Counted from the stretch's first letter, positions 46,381 through 58,707 are shown. The stretch: 64,000 nucleotides of DNA from Heterodera schachtii (GCA_023374025.1 SIJG01000004.1:2353226-2417225), one strand, 5' to 3'. The notes: generated by a model not told the origin, from the letters alone. Program-made: numbers and translations.

Positions 46381-47647
46381 ATGGTCTGTGATTACTCACT
46401 TTTGTCAACTTCGTTTGTTGTTTTTCGTCGTCAAGCTTTGCTTTGGCGGCGTTCGTTCGTCCCTTTGCCTTCCGTCGTTTTTCCTCTGTCTGTCCTCCGT
46501 TCCCATGGCAATAATCGTTGGAGGCACTTTTTGAACAAAGTTTGCCCCTCAAACAATGCTTCTGGCGATCGTCTGAATTTGCTGCCGAAATGGTCGTTCG
46601 TTTTCGTTTTGGCATTCGTTTTTCTATTGGCCCTTATTTTCGAATTTGTTAGGGTTTGTTGGGCATTCTTCGCAAGTTCAAACATCAGCAGGGGCGCGAA
46701 CTACGCATTTTACTGTTGGGGTTGGACAATGCGGGCAAAACGACCATTTTGAAGAAATTGGCGTCGGAGGTGGCGCTCGGGGGGGGGGGGGGGGGAAATG
46801 GCAATGGCAATGGCATTTCTTTGCCTCGCTTAAGGAAGCGTCTCACATCAGCCCAACCCAAGGATTCAACATAAAAAGGTGCGCTTCCGTCCCGCACAAA
46901 TTGAGCCGTTCCTTTGCCCCTCCGTTCAGTGTAATGGCGGACGATGTGCGGCTGAATGTGTGGGACATTGGGGGCCAACGCAAAATTCGGCCGTATTGGA
47001 AGAATTACTTCGACAACACCGACGTAAGTGAGGCCCGAAAAGAAAAGTGCATTTTGCCTGTCAAAGGTTCTCATTTACGTGATCGATAGTGCCGACAGAA
47101 AACGATTCGACGAGACGGCGATGGTAAGGGACGGAGAGGAAAGAAATGAGTGGGAAAAGGCACTTTAAGGAACTGTCCGAACTGTTGGAGGAGGAAAAGC
47201 TGAGGAATGTGCCGGTGAGTGGGGGGGGGGGGGGAGAAGGGAAGGGAAAGTGCCGTCGTTGAGCCAATCCAATCGCTTAAGGTGTTGATCTTTGCCAACA
47301 AACAAGTGACTGCCATCGTCGGCTGACCCTTCACATTCCATGCACTTCCCTTCTCTTTTCTCTGTTTAGGATTTATTAACGGCGGCGAAAGCGAGCGAAA
47401 TTGCCGGGGGACTCCAATTGGTGAAGATTAGGGACAGGTCGTGGCAAATCCAGGCGTGTTCGGCACTGTCCGGCGAAGGCATAAAGGTGAGAATGTGTGG
47501 CAAAACGAACGGGGCATAGCCAGGGACTAAAGCATTGGAGAGGTAAAAATGAGCCAAAATGTAACGGCACAAATCCAGGACGGAATGGAATGGATTTCGA
47601 AGAACATTAAAAACGGTGCCAAATTGGGCGGACAGTTGTCGAGCTGA
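46381..47647 (+). CDS. arl-3: ADP-ribosylation-factor-like GTPase ARL3
   Basis: Small GTPase that releases lipidated cargo in cilia together with ARL13B and UNC119/PDE6D. GTPase motifs: G1 [20 protein letters not shown], switch [11 protein letters not shown] (Thr of G2), G3 [38 protein letters not shown]4 [19 protein letters not shown] and G5 [10 protein letters not shown]. It ends after [14 protein letters not shown]. The Arf-like family start MGLL(S/G)ILRK is obtained only if the ATG at 46381-46383 is spliced directly to GGTTTGTTG at 46653, leaving a first coding exon of exactly the start codon. The intron within GTPase loop 1/2 carries a long G run (46781-46794). The Gly after Met is unsuited to myristoylation in ARL3, as known. 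Confidence 0.94.
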
Positions 47648-49510
47648 GAAAGGAGGAAAGCGACAAGCCATTGAAAGCGATTTGACTAAAACATTTCCAT
47701 GCCCTAATATTTGTCTTATTTAACAATGGCAAAAAAGAACGATCATTTCTCATTTCAATTATTAAAACGATGTGGGACAATTAAAGTGAAAACGGACAAA
47801 AGGACAGACAAAAGGAAAAAGAGGGGGCGGAGGATAAATGGGATGGGATAAACCCCCCGGAGGGAAGGAAGGCTCTCCAAGGAAAAGGCCCACCCCCGGG
47901 GGGGGGGGGGGGAGGCCCCGGGAAAGACCCCTCACTTCCCACTCCCCTCTCGCTCAAATTCTGACCCTCTCGAAAACCTTCTTCCCTCTGGCGTTTTGTG
48001 TTTTCGTCCACTCTCCCAACTCTCTCCCGTCCACCCCCCCCCCCCCCTCTCCAAACCAAACATCCAATTCCCTCCCTCCCTCTCTTTCCCTCCCTCCCTT
48101 TCCCAATTCCCCCGCCCCTTTCGCCCATTCCTTTTTATTGCCCTTTCCTTTCATTGCTTTTCCCTGTCTTCGCCCATCTGCACTTTTTTGCAGTCAAAAT
48201 AAAAAGAGGGACGGACTTTCGAAGGAGTGAATTTGGTGAATTTGGAGGTGAATGATTTGAATGTCTTTCGTTTCGTTTTCTCTTTCCCTTTTCTGCTGAT
48301 TTATTTCCCCTTAAATCGTTACATTAATTTCTTTTTCAATTTGTAATTACCCCTTCAAAGCCATTGCTTCTGTTTCTGCTCTTCCTTTTCTTTCTCCCTT
48401 TTAACCTTGGAATTTTCGATCCCGAACTCATGGCCCTTCTTTCCTTTTGTGGCCGGTGCCATCCATCACTCACCGCCCCCTCCCCCCATTATCTCTCTCC
48501 CTCTCTCTCTGTCATTCGCTCCCTTTGATTGTTGCGCTCCTCCCTCCCCCCCCCCCTCCCCTCCCCTCCCTCTCTTCTTCCCGTGTGTCTCTCCCCCTCC
48601 CGTGTCTCTCCCTTCTCCTCTCGTTTCTTCGTTTTGCTGAGTTTTGTCGTCCATTTCCTATTTCTTTTAAGATAAAATTCGCGCTTTACTGTGAAGAGTG
48701 GTGGTAAAGGATGACCGTCACAGATCGTTTCTTCGTCCGTCTTTCCCCCCCCCCCCCCCAAATGCGTTTTCGTCGTGTGTTTCCCCCGCCGTTTATTTAT
48801 CCCGAGAATGGCCCCCTTTTTGCCCCCCCCCCCCATTAAATCGTTCATTTTTTGCTCTTTCCCTCTCACTTTGCATTCGCTGGTGATGGCATTTGGGACA
48901 CTTTCTGTCAAATGTCTCCCTTTTCCTCATTTGCATTTGTTGCTTCTTTCTCCCCCCCCCCCCCCAAATTCATCTACCTTTTTTTGTCATCTTTTTTATG
49001 CCGTTAAATTCGCCCGCCTAACGACGTTTTGGCCAAAGATGCATATTTATTTGGCCCTTATTGAATAAAATCTTTGGGCTCTGCTCAGCTGATCAGTGTC
49101 CCATTGCTTTGCTTCGGTTGGCACTTTGTCCTCTTTCCTTTAATTCCTCCCATATGTCTCCCCCTCGCCCATTTTCTCCTTTCTCTGTCTTTCGTTGGCT
49201 TCTCCTCTTCCCGAAAAGCATTTTGTTCCGCTAAATATTTGCTTTTTGCCAGAATCCCTCCTTTGGATGGCTCTGTTTCCCCCTTTTGCTTCTTTTTCCG
49301 CTGTTTCTCTGCTCCTCCGCTGCTCTCTCCCACCTTTCCCAATTGGGCAATTCGCCCCCGCGGCAGTCGTCCATCTTTGAAAGGGTCAAGGTCAGCTGAA
49401 ACACATGGAAAAGGAAAACTGAGGGGGGCGAAGATTGCCAAAAAGCGATGGAGCCAAACTTAAAAGGACAATTTCAAAGTTGGGGTAACAACACTTCTCC
49501 CCCCCCCCAG
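47648..49510. other. Low-complexity gap upstream of Frizzled
   Basis: Pyrimidine-rich on the plus strand, with long G or C runs near 47897-47913, 48034-48048, 48550, 48745-48760, 48824-48833 and 48952-48966. No domain-bearing exon was recognised. The Frizzled signal-peptide exon should lie here. A hydrophobic frame at about 49100-49200 (HFVLFPLIPPICLPLAHFLL) is a candidate but is unproven. Confidence 0.4.
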
Positions 49511-52500
49511 GCCCCGCTCTGCCATCCCATCGACATTTCGTTGTGCCGTGACATCCCTTACAATCGGACAATTCTTCCGAATCCGTTCATCGATGGATTG
49601 GACCCGCAAAGTGTGAGCGATTGGGCAATTTGTTGCTTTTCTGATTAATTGGTTCAGCTCCAAGCGCAAACAGAACATTTCAAGCCGCTGATTCGCACCA
49701 AATGTTCCCCGCACATTTTGTTCTTCATTTGCTCAGTGTTCGTGCCAATGTGTCCCGCACAATTGCCACAGGCAGTCACTTCGTGCCGTTCCGTCTGCGA
49801 GGAGGTCATTCATTCCTCCGTTTTCCGATCATTTCCATTAAATTCATGGTACTTTTCCGTTTGGGGGCCCACATTTATTTAAATTAAAAAACGTCAACAA
49901 AGAGCTCGCGCCATGTGGATCCACTCGATTAGTTTTGGCCCAAATTTTTGCTTTTATGACTTCCAAATAGCTGAAGCGCTGTTTTGGATATTCATCGTGC
50001 TTTTAGTTGACATTTTTAAATTAAAATAAATGTGGGGCCCCAAACGGAAAAGTACCAAATTCATTATTCATTTTTTTATTCAGGTTCGACATGATTGCAT
50101 TAAAATTTTCCGCGAGTTCGACTTTCCATGGCCCGCCGTGCTCAACTGTTCCCGTTTTCCCGCTTCTCCCGAATTGTGCATGCGTCCCGAGCCAACCACG
50201 CCCGAACCGTTTCACAGTTTGGCACCCGCAAACAGGAAGGTGCGAGTGCCGGAGTGCCCCCAGGATTTGGTGGATTTGGACCCGGCCGACCCGACGGCGA
50301 AATGCGCTTTTCGCTGTGAGAAGAGCACAATGTTCAGAAAGGCGCGTGAGAAATGTCAATTGGAAACGAACAGCTAAAAACCAATTGGCCTTTGCATTAA
50401 TTAACGACCAATTAATCGCCCGGGGATTTATGGTCAAAAAAAGTCTTTTAAAAGGCATGTGGACAAAAGCCCTTTAATCGCTGTCGGCAAAATCCCTCTG
50501 AGTTTCCTGTCATAGGATCTGAAGGAAAAGGCGCGTGTTTGGCTTATGATGTGTGCCTTTCTCAACGTTTGCGTTGCCTCTTTCGCCGTTTTTTCCTTTT
50601 GCATCGGTCGCCGTCGCTTTGCTTTCTCCGAAAGGCGAGTGAATTCACTGATCAGCGGACCATCAGTTTTTTCATTAATAATTCTTCCTTTGATTCTCTT
50701 TGACGTTTCTCAACCGCCCTCTCTCTCCTCCAATTAACGAAAATAAATTTACGACCGCCAGAAAAGCGGCGGCGGGGGGGGGGGGGGAGAAAATGGAAGA
50801 AAAGGGAAGGGATTCCGCAGAGATAGGCCAAAAGAATGTCCCTCAAAGGCACCGATGGGTCCCCCGCCGGAGGCACCAGTCACTCAGAGAGAGCTTCCCC
50901 CCCCCCCCCCACTTAAGTAGTTGATTTATTTCCTATTCAAATTTGAGGAGGAAAAGTCATTCGGAATAAGAAATATTGCGTCGAGGAATTTGGGTGGAGA
51001 GGGCGGCAGAGAATGCAAAAGGAAGGGAAAAGGGGAGGAAATGGGGGGGGGGTAAGAGGGGGACAAACGGTGGGAGAGAATACGGGGTAAGAGAAGAGGG
51101 GGGGGCGGGGGGATTTGGGGTATAAACGGGGGGTGGGAATACGAGAGAGTGGATAAATGGGGGAGGTGAATGCGGGGTAAATAGGTAAATGTAGGACAAA
51201 GAATACAGAGCGGTCCATTCTCCCTTGATGGCATGACTAATGTACAATTCTCTCCTCCTCTCCCTTCGATTTGCCTCCCTTTCCATTAAATTTTCATTCC
51301 CCAGTACAGGTCCGTCTGTTTCTTGGCTCTCTGTTCGCTGCTCTCATCCCTTCCCCACTTGCTCCGTTCATTGTTCGGTTTTGATGCCATTGCCTGCGTC
51401 CAATTGCCCTCCGGCCCTAAATTTCTTCTTGTGGATGGCCCAAACTCCGCCGGTGCTTTCTCCGGCATTTCTCCGCTCCCTTCGCTTTGCTTTTTCTCCT
51501 TTTTGCTTCACTTTTACTTCTCTTTGGCTGCTTCCATGTGGTGGCTGATGCTCACTTTTACTTGGTAAAACCAAAAAAAAGTAACAAATTTCGGAAAGAG
51601 GAGAAAATTGTGCCGAAACCATCAGAAAAGGAAGTAACATGAGAAAATAGCAAAAGAATGCCGTCCCTCGAAGGTATTTGTCGGCGGCACGGAAATGGGC
51701 GGAGGAGGCCATCGGACGGCACTCTGTGCAGCTCCATTTGCTCGCGTGGACAGTCCCGGCAATTCTCGCAGCTTTTGTTCTTTGGACTGATCGGATTGAT
51801 GCCTCTGAGCTTAGCGGACTCTGTTCCGTTGGCAATGCGGACCAAAGTGCGCTTTTGTGGCTTTGGACTGTCCCTCGGTCTTCGTCCGCACTGCTCGGAC
51901 TTTACCTTATCCTCGCCGGCTTCTCCGCAATGTGCAAAGAACGGAATCACTTCAGAAAGCGGGTTGGTGTTGAGAGAAGGCATAAATCAGACGAAGAATG
52001 TTTCAATTGGGAAGAATCTTTTTCAAAGCGAATTCATTGGCATCGCTTTTCATTTGTTTGTCTTTCGGCAGGGCACAGACACATCCAAACTTGAAAAGTT
52101 TATGTTCAAAATGGGTGTGTTCGCCCTTTTGTTCGTTTTTCCCTCGCTGATCGCTTCCGCGTGCGATCTCCACCAATTGTCAGTGCTCATCCAATGGCTT
52201 CCGCACACCGTCGGCTGTAAGTCGCGCGGAGGCGCCTTCTCCGGAGAGTGCGTTCGGCCCGAACAGCCCCCCGGGCAATTGCAGGTCGTTTTCCGATAGT
52301 TTAAAGATGAAAGTTGGTATTTTATCCAAATTGTCTTATTTCACAGCTGCTGGGAGCGACGATGGAATTGACCGCGGGGATGGCCTCGGGGTTATGGATG
52401 TTGTCGCCGAAAACACTGAACTCGTGGAAGAGGGCATTGCCTTGTGGAAGGACAGCGGACAAAGGCACAGAGAGGAGAAAGGACGAAACCGGCATGAGAA

Positions 52501-52634
52501 TGGCGGAAATGGAAAGAGAGCGACGGGGGACGGACAGAAGTGGTGCCAGCGGAGGAGGGGCCGGAAGAGAATTTGGTGGGCACACAAAACACCAAACAAA
52601 GGGGAGGGGAGGGACTGACCAGTGGGCCAATTAG
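49511..52634 (+). CDS. Frizzled-family Wnt receptor (5' end incomplete)
   Basis: The Wnt-binding cysteine-rich domain starts at 49511 right after a C-run acceptor: LCHPIDISLCRDIPYNRTIL, then HFKPLIRTKCSPHILFFICS, PMCPAQLPQAVTSCRSVCEE and FDFPWPAVLNCSRFP. The seven-helix part follows: VWLMMCAFLNVCVASFAVFS (TM1), SVCFLALCSLLSSLPHLLRS (TM2), LAASMWWLMLTFTWFLSA (TM3), LHLLAWTVPAILAAFVLW (TM4), GLYLILAGFSAM (TM5) and KLEKFMFKMGVFALLFVFP (TM6). The cytoplasmic KTxxxW Dishevelled-binding motif is present as SPKTLNSWKRAL. The tail after it is Arg/Gly/Glu-rich and stops at 52634; a further tail exon near 52750-52940 is possible. Which worm Frizzled this is cannot be told. The intron between TM1 and TM2 (about 50640-51305) is G-rich. 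Confidence 0.9.
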
Positions 52635-53230
52635 TGAAGGGGGGGGGGGATAATTGGAACTAATTTGAGGGAATCCCAATAAGATTATCACAAAAAGGTC
52701 AAATTCAAAACCATTCCGTTGGTTTGACTCTTTAATCCCCCCACTCTCCAGCTTTGTCTCGTCTCTCCTCCCCTCCTCATCATCCCAACATTCCGTCCCA
52801 TTCTTCGCCCCATCGTCCGCTCCTTCTGCCCGCCGACCTTCCGCCTTTGCCGCCCCCTCCGCCAACCGCCGTCCCTTCCTCAACCGTCACAAATGGTGGC
52901 TTTTCGTATCGCTGGTATCCGACGATGGGTCATAACGAAGTGAGGGAGGTGTGGAGGAGACGTGGGGGGGGGGGGGAAATTGCCAATAATTAACTGCATT
53001 TAGGAAGGATTCTGATCACTTATGAAAAATGATGAAAGATGGTTGATCATTATGACACTTTCTGTACATTTCAAAGTTATTTTGCGTGAAAAAGAGGAAA
53101 AAAGGAACAAAAGCATGAGAACACATCGAAATATTGAGTTTAGCGTATGTATATTTACAAAGAAATGGATAAAGTTCGGTGCTTTTGTGTTGATTATCCT
53201 ACCGAAAGAGAGCATTCGGACAAAACATTT
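52635..53230. other. Gap between Frizzled and a convergent coiled-coil gene
   Basis: Contains a G run near 52640-52650 and another near 52965-52974. A proline-rich plus-strand frame (52754-52993) with GGFSYRWYPTMGHNEV could be an extra Frizzled tail exon; this is not established. Confidence 0.35.
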
Positions 53231-54438
53231 TCAGCGTTCGTTGAAAAGAGTGACGCGCGCCACGCGCCAATACAACGGCACCCACCACTCGGAGGTCTCC
53301 TGAAAATGTGAAGGCCATTCAATGGTGAGACTCACCGAACATCATCGAACTAACTCCAATATTCCCTCTTTTGTTCGTTTTCAAATCCCCCCCCCCCCAT
53401 TTCTTTTCATTCCCTTCGCTTTCGTTGCCCCTGCCATTTTCGTGTTTCAATTTCCCACCCTCAATTTGCCGTGTGCCAACTGTGCCCGCTTGACTTTGCG
53501 GTACGCTCTGTTCAGTTGGCCCATCCCTCCACCGCCCATCCATTTTCCGTCCGCCTCTCTCTCCGCTTCCGCCACCTTTTCCTCCGTTTCCACCAGTTCT
53601 GCCCGCGTCTTTCCCAATTCCGTCTCCAGTCGAATTCGATCGTTCAAATCAATTTCCAACTGTTCGTGCGCCTTCCGTAATGTCTACCGAATGAAACGAT
53701 GAAAATGAAGTTTCATAATTGGTCATTTTAATCTTTTTCGATATGAAAGATATGGCCCACCTTTTCCGCTTCCTTACGGCAATTTCTCTCTGTCTCCAAT
53801 TCTTCTCGCAGTTTCACCAATTTCAACTCAAATTCCCATTTTTCGGCCACTATTTTGTCCAACTCCGTGCGCAATTTCGTCGCATTTTCTTCCACTCATT
53901 TCATTAATTTTCGTTATATCCCCCCAAGGGTAAATGCTCTAAAAAGGAAAAATGGCCTGAAGATTTACCATTTAGAACCTTTCCGAAGATCATCGCTACT
54001 GATAATTCCAAAAAGTGCCATTTTGGCCAAATTTCGCTTTAATGCGTCGGACGCTGTGCCATCGATTTCACAGCCAAATGTTCCGAAAGTCGAGTCATTG
54101 TCCGAGAATTCCATCTGCCGAAGGGATTGGCCGTGTCCGACTCGCCCCCACTGATCTGCTGAAACGGAAACACACAATTAGTTTTTCACATTTCTATACG
54201 CCTAACGAACCGTATTCTTCGTCCGAAATATTCGTATCGACTTTTAACTCAGTCCACGAATGGCGTGTGAAGGAAGATGACGAAGTCGAGCGAGAAACGG
54301 GAAGGGAAGGGGGTCCTTCGACACGCCCTCCCACGATTGGCATTGGCACTTCAAAAAATGGCATTTATTAGCAACAAACGAAGTATTCGCCAGACCTTCG
54401 TCAAATGAATTTTCGGAGGTAGAAGAGAATGACATCAT
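53231..54438 (-). CDS. Coiled-coil protein, family not recognised
   Basis: Exons on the minus strand start with MMSFSSTSENSFDEGLANTS. They continue with an Asp/Ser-rich segment (QMEFSDNDSTFGTFGCEIDG and SDALKRNLAKMALFGIISSD). A long heptad coiled coil follows over two exons: KLRTELDKIVAEKWEFELKL, LREELETERNCRKEAEK, then EIDLNDRIRLETELGKTRAE and LVETEEKVAEAEREADGKW. The final exon ends SEWWVPLYWRVARVTLFNER before a TGA at 53231. The Trp-rich end may be a docking site. It lies 156 bp after the PTB-protein stop on the same strand. Exon joins are provisional. Resemblance to centrosomal or Rab-effector coiled coils is only general. Confidence 0.5.
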
Positions 54439-54594
54439 CTCAAAAGAAAATAAAAACACGGAGAAAAACTATATAATGTATCAATTGTGTGTGTTATACG
54501 ATTATACACAGATAAATGGTATTACCTAATTTCTTAATCCATAAACAGCATTATTTATAAATAAAAAACAACAAAAAGATGTAAAAAATTATAA

Positions 54595-55116
54595 TCAATG
54601 TTTTTGTTGTTGTTCGGCTGATAGTTTCTCCAGAATTTCTCCAAATTTCTGCTTAAATCCTTGGCAAAATTCTTCAACCATTGCCACTCCTCGGCCATCA
54701 TCGCCGCGTTGAGTTTCAAATAAATGGCACTTGCTAACAAGGCCAAGCCTGTGGTCCGATGAATAAGCAAAATTCTCGACCAGAAGCACATTTACGGCAC
54801 CTCGGCCATTCTCAAAGCTAATTATGTGTTTGATTTTGTGCAGTGGAATTCGCTCAAAAGGAATTGGCGAATTGGGATGAACAAATTGCAGGGCACCGGA
54901 AATGAGACGCAACTCAATTTCATCAATGAAACCGCTGTCTTCGCAATTGGCGCGGATTAATTCAGAATTAAGCTGTGCCATTTCGGCACTGTCAATAAGT
55001 TGTTCTTCGATTGTTCTGCGCTGCAAATCATCAGTCAGGCACTCTGAACCTTTGTCCAAATTTTCATTGAGTTGAAAGAAACCCAAATATGTAAAGTGAT
55101 GGGTAAACGAAGTCAT
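54595..55116 (-). CDS. Small PTB/PID-domain protein
   Basis: A single open frame of about 173 residues from ATG 55116. The start sits immediately before the first strand of a phosphotyrosine-binding fold (FTHHFTYLGFFQLNENLDKG). The fold continues with SGFIDEIELRLISGALQFVH, PFERIPLHKIKHIISFENG, HRLGLVSKCHLFETQR and a C-terminal helix AMVEEFCQGFKQKFGEILEK. This order of beta strands and last helix matches PTB domains of the FAM43/Dab/Numb kind. Nothing else is attached apart from an AEQQQKH tail, so it is a stand-alone adaptor domain. The frame can be extended upstream only from a TTG codon, so the ATG is preferred. It lies 148 bp after RPB5. Confidence 0.7.
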   Translation of the reverse strand: MTSFTHHFTYLGFFQLNENLDKGSECLTDDLQRRTIEEQLIDSAEMAQLNSELIRANCEDSGFIDEIELRLISGALQFVHPNSPIPFERIPLHKIKHIISFENGRGAVNVLLVENFAYSSDHRLGLVSKCHLFETQRGDDGRGVAMVEEFCQGFKQKFGEILEKLSAEQQQKH

Positions 55117-55264
55117 TGTAACACAAGTTGAGAAAATATAGGAAGATTCAGTCAAAGTAAAAGATTCGAAATATATTCTTGAGAGTTTGACAGCAACAAA
55201 TATATTCAATTACAAAAACAATTTATTCAAGTGACAATTTGCAACAAATCCTCTGAATTAAACA

Positions 55265-56158
55265 TCAATTGCAAAGTCGGTAAGTAATGTAACGGCCCGC
55301 CGTTTCTGATGGACGAATGATTTTGACCACTTGGCCACGTTTCAACCCGAAGTAACGAGCAACTGGGTCACTGACTTGAATGCGCGGCAGTTGATTATCT
55401 CTGAGCTTGCTAAATCGGATTAAAAGGTTGAAAATGAGTCGGCCCAGCAAAAGGGACTGACTATCGCGCCAACAGTTCCGCTTTTTCTTCGCTGCTCATC
55501 ACCACGTGTTCCGGAACAAGCTCATGTTCAGTGATGTTTATCATCAGTTCCGCCTCCAAAAAGTGCTCGAGAATGTATTTGGGCGCCATGTCCACAATCG
55601 CCTTACAATTAAATGGTAAATGAGTGGCTGGCTCATCAGCCAACACTTCTCCCAATCAAATTTCTCCACCTGTTTTGCGCTCGGTGTCATCCCACTTTGA
55701 ACCACAATGATCGCTCGAGTGATGTTCTGTTCTTGCATTTGTTGACAGATCTGTTTGATAGTTTTGATGCCTATTTTCGGGTCATCTGGGAAGAACACGT
55801 ACATTTGATCTAGAAAACGGCATTTTAGTGAAGCTCTTTCCATGGAAGATTCACCAGTAGGGTCGTCATTATGCGCCACCAAAATGGTCAGCTCGCCCCT
55901 GCCGGGCCTCCGTTCGCTGGGTCTATCGCCGAATTGGTCCTTGAATTGGTCCAGCGTTTGGTCCAACTCGTCTTGCGTAACCAAATACCCTCGGTCGTGG
56001 CACATCTACAGACAAATTTATGTAACAAACGAATCGCCCTCTTTGGTCAGAAAGACACGCAAGCCAAACACTTTACCAAGATTCTTCACATTAACTACCT
56101 GCATAACAGTCTTACGTACGCGCCAAAGTTTGAATGTTTCAGCGTCGTCGTCCGCCAT
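55265..56158 (-). CDS. rpb-5: RNA polymerase subunit RPB5 (RPABC1)
   Basis: Subunit shared by RNA polymerases I, II and III. It starts at ATG 56158 ([20 protein letters not shown]). The conserved run follows: [100 protein letters not shown], then the C-terminal assembly domain [20 protein letters not shown] and [18 protein letters not shown]. The stop is at 55265. The junction DDPT|DQMYVFF requires removing a 45-nt intron that is itself in frame and free of stops. An AG acceptor sits two bases before the ATG. It lies between PAF1 (172 bp upstream) and the PTB gene on the same strand. Confidence 0.97.
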
Positions 56159-56330
56159 TGCTTAAACAAAAACTTCAAAGTAATTAAATGGATGTTATAT
56201 AAAAAGGGTAGCATTTGTGAAGCTAACACAAGCAAGATAAGCAGCAAAGAAAGATGTGTATAAAACACAGTAAGAGAAAAGTAAAACGAAAAATGGATAA
56301 ATTTGTAAAAATAAAAAAAATAGATTCTTC

Positions 56331-58465
56331 TCATCCATCGTCTTCCTCTTCCTCCGAACTTTCTTCTTCTTCCGACTCGGACGAACTGTCTTCCTCCTCG
56401 GAAGTGCGTTCCTCTTCCGTCTCCTTCCTTTGCTCCTCCCCTCCAATTCCCGCGCCCTTTTCGTTTCCGTCTCTCTCTTCTTTTTCGCCTTGGTCTTCTT
56501 CACTTTCTTCTGCTTTTGAAGAAACTGGAGACTGTGACCTCGTGTTCCCCCCATTCGCCTTATTTGTTGTTGAGATTTCAGAGCCGTCTTCGTCTTGGTC
56601 GTCTCCAACTTTGTCTTCGTCCCTTTCCTCGTCCTTCGACTCGTTCTCCTCTTCCTCCTCCCTTCCGTCTTCATCTGCAATTTCTTCGCGTGATTGTTGT
56701 TGTTCTTCTTCTTCTTCATCCACTGCCTCTTCCTCTTGCAAACCAAAAAGCTGATTTGTCCGATTTGTCTGCAACAATTTAAATTACCAGCACTTAACAC
56801 TCCATTTAAATTGAAATAATCGCACTTACAATTACGATTTAAAAATTTTGAAGTTTCCATAAAATTTTGTTGAAAAATGTTTCAGAATTTTTTGTCAGTC
56901 AGCTGCCAATTTCCATATTTATTCTCACCATGACAGAAATTTCCTTGTTATTCATCTGTCGGTTGACAATCGACAGAATTGTGTTCTTCAGTCCGCGTTT
57001 TGATCGCCTCGTCAGTTTCACTTTTGTGTCCAATTCGATGTAATTGAACATCGATCCCCGCCGAATCAGAAAATAATTCTCCTGAACGTAACCTTTTGTC
57101 GAAATGTTTTGTACCGCCCAATTGTATTCGCGTTCCAATTTGTAGTGATATCTGTTGATAAATAAACCAGATAATTTTAAAAGCAAAGAAGCGTGAAAAA
57201 GAAAAGCTTGGTCCTTCTTACTCCGTTCCCTCTTTGTACGACCCGAAGTCTTCTTCGTCATCGATCGTACGTTGTTGGAGGGCTTCGTCGAGTGGAGCAA
57301 AGAATCCAACAAACTGATTGCCCTCCATGTCGACCATTCCTCTGTAATTAAACGTCATATCATTGAAAAGTTGAACTAATTACGCATTTAAGGGGTTCAT
57401 TAACAACACCTAATAATCGCTTCGACTAGCTTTTCCTCTCGACTTTCTTTACAATATGGCAGCGGGTCAGCATCAAAAATGACTTGAGCGAATGGGTATC
57501 TCCATAACTAAATGCAAAAATTCAATTATTGCTGTAATTGTATAAAGTACTCGCCTCAAAGTCAGGAAATATCGGCATTTCCTCGACCGCCGTGACTCCT
57601 TTTTTGCTGTAATGGTGACGGACCGGCTTTTGGACTTCAGAGAAAGTTCGTTGGATTGCCGCAATTTGTGAATCTCGGCCTTTGTATTCGAATGACTTAG
57701 TGGAAGAGACTTTCAAATATTTTTTTTTGTATTTGTGTATCATTTACCTCGTCCTTGATGCGATTTTTCATTCCATATCCGATTTTGGTGTCAGGCCGCT
57801 CAGCTCCGGTTTGCCCAATTCCGTAACGACTGAACTCCGTGCTGATGTACTCCGTTTTTCTCATCCATGGAACGACCTTTCGATGTTGAATAGAACTAAA
57901 GAAAATTCCAAATAGAAAAATCTGATCAGAAATACCGTCGCGTGTTTAATTGGGAGGCATTTTCGTCCTCAAGAAGCTGTTCATCAATGGGATCGAGCGT
58001 AGTTTTTTCGTCAGGTTCGCAATGATATGTCATCGGATCGATCAGATCAATCTTCACATTTAGATCGGGTTCCGTCAACAACTCGTATTTGAAACACTTC
58101 TCGAGACTGGACGGCTTATAGCCAATGAACCTAAACAAACGCACTAATATAATATAATAATAATAACATCAACAATAATAATAACACCTGTTTAACGAGA
58201 TGAACGGACTTTGCAGAAACTTCGGTTCAAAAGGCAAATCCGGCAAAGTATTTCCATATTTCACCCGACAGATAAAATCGACGCTTCGTCTGAATTTATA
58301 ATAAAGGTTAGAAAGCGAGCCTAAGAATGAGAAACACCCATTCCGAGGAACAATTTCCATCACATCCCTCTTAAAAAGGCGTCTTCCACTAACTCACTCG
58401 TAAGTTCGTCTCTGTTGGTGGGAATGGTGCCGGCCCGCCGACGAACTTGTTAATGGACGGTCCAT
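56331..58465 (-). CDS. pafo-1: RNA polymerase II-associated factor 1 (PAF1)
   Basis: Core subunit of the PAF1 elongation complex, which couples RNA polymerase II to histone modification. It starts at ATG 58465 ([20 protein letters not shown]). The PAF1 run is visible: [154 protein letters not shown] and [19 protein letters not shown]. The C-terminus (56331-56780) is a long Glu/Ser/Asp-rich tail, typical of the family. The stop is at 56331. Antisense frames over the tail are serine-rich shadows. The gene appears complete. Confidence 0.95.
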
Positions 58466-58707
58466 TACTATCCGAATAAATTTTAAACGTATTTTATACT
58501 TCAAACTCAATAATAATATTCAAAAAGTCAGCGTTCATCGAACGGTTATTGTCAAAATTATAACAAAAAAATAAATAAACTTTATTTTTAAATTGATTTA
58601 GATTAGTATAATAAGTATATTTTTAAAAATGATATGACGAATTAGGAGAGAATTTACATCCGTGAGAAGTATAATTTGAATTATTCCCGTAAAACGAGCA
58701 AATTCTC

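Noticed and set aside
47781..48128. Minus-strand glycine-rich open frame
   Set aside because: Spans G/C runs and pyrimidine-rich spacer downstream of ARL3; no splice or domain support.
50021..50458. 145-residue minus-strand open frame
   Set aside because: Antisense to the Frizzled cysteine-rich domain exon.
56254..56754. 166-residue serine-rich plus-strand open frame
   Set aside because: It is the antisense shadow of the Glu/Asp-rich PAF1 tail (GAA/GAG codons read as TTC/CTC), with no independent domain.
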